Assembly (NCBI GenBank): GCA_022600215.1
Contig: JAHZKV010000100.1
Location: 1-15,936, forward strand
Direction: 5' to 3'
Length of the DNA stretch: 15,936 nucleotides
Source of the DNA: a bacterium
Lineage (GTDB): Bacteria; Chlamydiota; Chlamydiia; Chlamydiales; 2-12-FULL-49-11
The notes under the pieces were generated by a model, which worked only from the letters and a program-made list of their open reading frames with translations, ran no database searches and had not been told where the DNA came from. How positions within the stretch are numbered: the first letter of the stretch is position 1; every line of letters begins with the position of its first letter. Of the stretch, positions 13,804 to 15,936 are shown in pieces. A program made the translations under genes and the position numbers.

Positions 13804-15936
13804 CGTTACCTCTTTTTAGATCTGCTAGATACTGATCAAACCGCCATAAAAGAGGGTCGAAAATGCCTTCCTTAATAAAGGCATACCCTAAGCAACCAAG
13901 CTGTTGAGTTTTTATGTTAGCCTTTGCAGCAGAAGATCTCCAGGGAGAATTTTCCTCTTCCTCCACTTGGACAAACTCCTCTACCTCCCTTCCAAAAAAG
14001 TAGCCATCTTTCAAATGCCCCGTTTGTTCAAAGTAAGAAAGAAGGCGCTGTTTTTCTTCCTCATTTTTTACTCTTATTGAGCGAATGAACTTTGTTGGAA
14101 TAAACCCTTTGAGCATAATTTCATGATCCGATGTAGGCTTAAAAAATTGCCCCTTTATGAAATCAACGATATTATCTCTTTCCGGATAGGTTTCTTCAAA
14201 CAAGGTCATTATTCTCGATCGGATAGGGTATTCCTTCTCATCGTTCAATACAGAAGCATAAAAACCAAATGGGACCTCAGATTTTGCTCCCCTATTATTA
14301 TAGTGATATTGATAAGTAGAGAACCCAAAAATAGCTTCATCAAATACAATTATAAAAGGATGCATCTGAAAATTACCTCTTTGAATCGTTTTATCATTAT
14401 AATAAGAATCTGAAGATGGCATATTCGCATGCGTTGCTTGCACAAAAACACTATCTGAAGAGCCTGTTGGCTCAACCACCGCAGCTCTTCCTCCATTTTC
14501 CTCGCCTACCGCAGCTATCAATCTTTGTTGTTGAGAAACAAAACCTGTTTGCATCAAAGAACTAATAATATATCCCATCTCTTCCACTGATTGAGCAGAG
14601 CGAACAGTAGTGGTTCCTTGTAAATTTACTAAACTTTGCATCTGCCTTGCCTTTGACATTTGTGATATTTCCGGAACAACTTCTAATCCCATATCTGTCA
14701 CACCAAAAGCTCTTGCGATAAACTGTCTATCAAAGCACTGTTGCTTTATATGATCTACCAGCCCAGCTACAAAGCAATGCTTTCTCCCTGGAAATACCTC
14801 AAGTAGTTCAACGTTGTCTAAAAATGTAGTCATCAGTGGGTGCTTTGGCAATAATTCATCTTTTAACTCCGCATAAGATCGAGAAAAACAGCCTGCTGTT
14901 CTTTCAAAAAAATAGGCTTTTTTTGGACAAAACGTATGAAAAAGATGCATTAATTTCATTTTCTGCACTTCTTCATCTGTAGAAAGTTGCAATGCTCCTT
15001 CTAACTCATACAAAGATAGCATTTGATGAAAATCGATCTCTTTTGCACCAGATGGGATCTTTACAATCACTCGATCATAACTACTTAAAGCATTTGGATC
15101 CTTGCAAATCGAAATCTCTTTTCCTACAAAAGAGATAGTATCAAAAATACCATCTTTTTTCATTTCTATATCTGTAGAAAAATTATTAAGTGATAAAAAC
15201 TCTAAAAATTCAGTTTTGTTTTCAAAAAGAGCCTCTATTTCTGCCTGGCGCTCTTCTAATCTAATTCTTGCACTATGAGTAAGCGTAAAGTATAAACTAG
15301 TTGCTCTCTCTTTTTTTACAAAAGTAAGATTCATTCCCTTAACCAATGATCCGCCCATTTCAGAAAAATGAGCTCCCATATTGATAGTCTCTCCTCTATC
15401 ATTTACAAATTTTACTTCCCGATCTGTAATTGCTTGAGGTAAGTTATGCAATGGATGTTCTTTAACAAACTCTACTTTTTGAGAAGCTTGCATCATTTTC
15501 ATAAAATGTTGATATTTTGGAAGATTATTTAAATAATACCTCCTTCTCTCATTACGAAGCTGGTATAAACGAACCATACCCAAAATACTTTTTAGTAAAG
15601 CGTCTACCTGGTGTCCATCTTGCTGCCCCTCTTCGACTGCTTCTACAAAGCACTTAAGAGCGTTGAGCGCAAGGCTTGCAATCTTTAATTCGATACCACC
15701 ACTCATCATCATAGCAAGATATAAAATATGAGAAACAAGATTTAACACCTCTTTCTGCAATTGCAGATATTCTGCTTCTGAGAGATGACCATAACACCTT
15801 CTCACGCTCATCACGATATCCGTTGCAGAGGTAAACAGCATTGCTGCCCTAAATGAAAATACCGATCCGACTACAGAAGATACGGCGAAAACAAGCTCAA
15901 GTAATACAGATCGATCTCCATCTCCTCTCAAGCAAG
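13793..15936 (-). CDS. large hypothetical protein with ART-like C-terminal half (5' end outside window)
   Basis: The frame is open to the right edge, giving at least 712 visible residues; the TTG at 15929-15931 is unlikely to be the start. Residue numbers count from it. The N-terminus has two hydrophobic stretches (about 10-35 and 62-95, the second containing ILYLAMMMSGGIELKIASLA), suggesting membrane association. A middle region (170-420) of mixed strands and helices is unassigned. The C-terminal part (about 435-640) resembles ADP-ribosyltransferase folds. It has TTTVRSAQSVEEMG followed by IISSLMQTGF, then GSSDSVFVQATHA, a strand FIIVFDEAIF, and HEIMLKGFIPTKFIRSI with Glu604 where such enzymes carry the catalytic Glu before an IP-x-x-x-I strand. 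This fold call is pattern recognition only. The protein ends in TAG at 13793-13795, overlapped by a small ORF. It could be a secreted effector or toxin, but no signal is proven. Confidence 0.7.
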   Translation of the reverse strand, partial: CLRGDGDRSVLLELVFAVSSVVGSVFSFRAAMLFTSATDIVMSVRRCYGHLSEAEYLQLQKEVLNLVSHILYLAMMMSGGIELKIASLALNALKCFVEAVEEGQQDGHQVDALLKSILGMVRLYQLRNERRRYYLNNLPKYQHFMKMMQASQKVEFVKEHPLHNLPQAITDREVKFVNDRGETINMGAHFSEMGGSLVKGMNLTFVKKERATSLYFTLTHSARIRLEERQAEIEALFENKTEFLEFLSLNNFSTDIEMKKDGIFDTISFVGKEISICKDPNALSSYDRVIVKIPSGAKEIDFHQMLSLYELEGALQLSTDEEVQKMKLMHLFHTFCPKKAYFFERTAGCFSRSYAELKDELLPKHPLMTTFLDNVELLEVFPGRKHCFVAGLVDHIKQQCFDRQFIARAFGVTDMGLEVVPEISQMSKARQMQSLVNLQGTTTVRSAQSVEEMGYIISSLMQTGFVSQQQRLIAAVGEENGGRAAVVEPTGSSDSVFVQATHANMPSSDSYYNDKTIQRGNFQMHPFIIVFDEAIFGFSTYQYHYNNRGAKSEVPFGFYASVLNDEKEYPIRSRIMTLFEETYPERDNIVDFIKGQFFKPTSDHEIMLKGFIPTKFIRSIRVKNEEEKQRLLSYFEQTGHLKDGYFFGREVEEFVQVEEEENSPWRSSAAKANIKTQQLGCLGYAFIKEGIFDPLLWRFDQYLADLKRGNDAD

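Overview
The window is low-GC bacterial DNA (by eye about 40% G+C) and most probably comes from an environmental member of the Chlamydiota (a Simkania/Parachlamydia/Rhabdochlamydia-type organism). The clue is the set of neighbours: priA, lysS, cysS and an aas-type acyl-ACP synthetase. I recall these lying close together in Chlamydia trachomatis (around CT776-CT782). Here they are interspersed with proteins I cannot assign, several of them with hydrophobic hairpins or effector-like folds. The taxonomic call is inference; no rRNA or other marker is present.

Layout. Positions 1-505 hold the 3' end of a Lys/Pro-rich hypothetical protein (+). It converges on a Nudix hydrolase gene (541-1111, -). 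A short divergent spacer separates that gene from priA (+, 1207-3426). Next comes an accessory block. It has a membrane protein of unknown function with a C-terminal hydrophobic hairpin (+, 3471-4475), a GT-B glycosyltransferase-like protein (-, 4485-6011), a 62-residue protein with a strong RBS and an extended -10 promoter (+, 6145-6333), and a second unknown membrane protein (+, 6392-7138) that looks like a diverged paralogue of the first. A 220-base spacer with tandem, related, nested palindromes follows and reaches into the last codons of lysS.

The right half is all on the minus strand and reads right to left. It holds a long unknown protein cut by the window edge (13793-15936) whose C-terminal half has ADP-ribosyltransferase-like features, a 36-codon overlapping small ORF (13693-13803), a TspO/MBR protein, and a 920-residue PlsC-ACP-acyl-ligase fusion (aas-like). 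cysS (1-nt gap) and lysS (17-nt overlap) complete the run. aas, cysS and lysS are packed tightly enough to be one transcription unit with its own promoter just upstream of aas.

Functionally the window joins core housekeeping (replication restart, Cys and Lys aminoacylation, acyl activation and transfer for phospholipids) with a probable host-interaction set: the paralogous membrane proteins, the GT-like protein and the ART-like protein. No tRNA, rRNA, CRISPR array or transposase gene was found.
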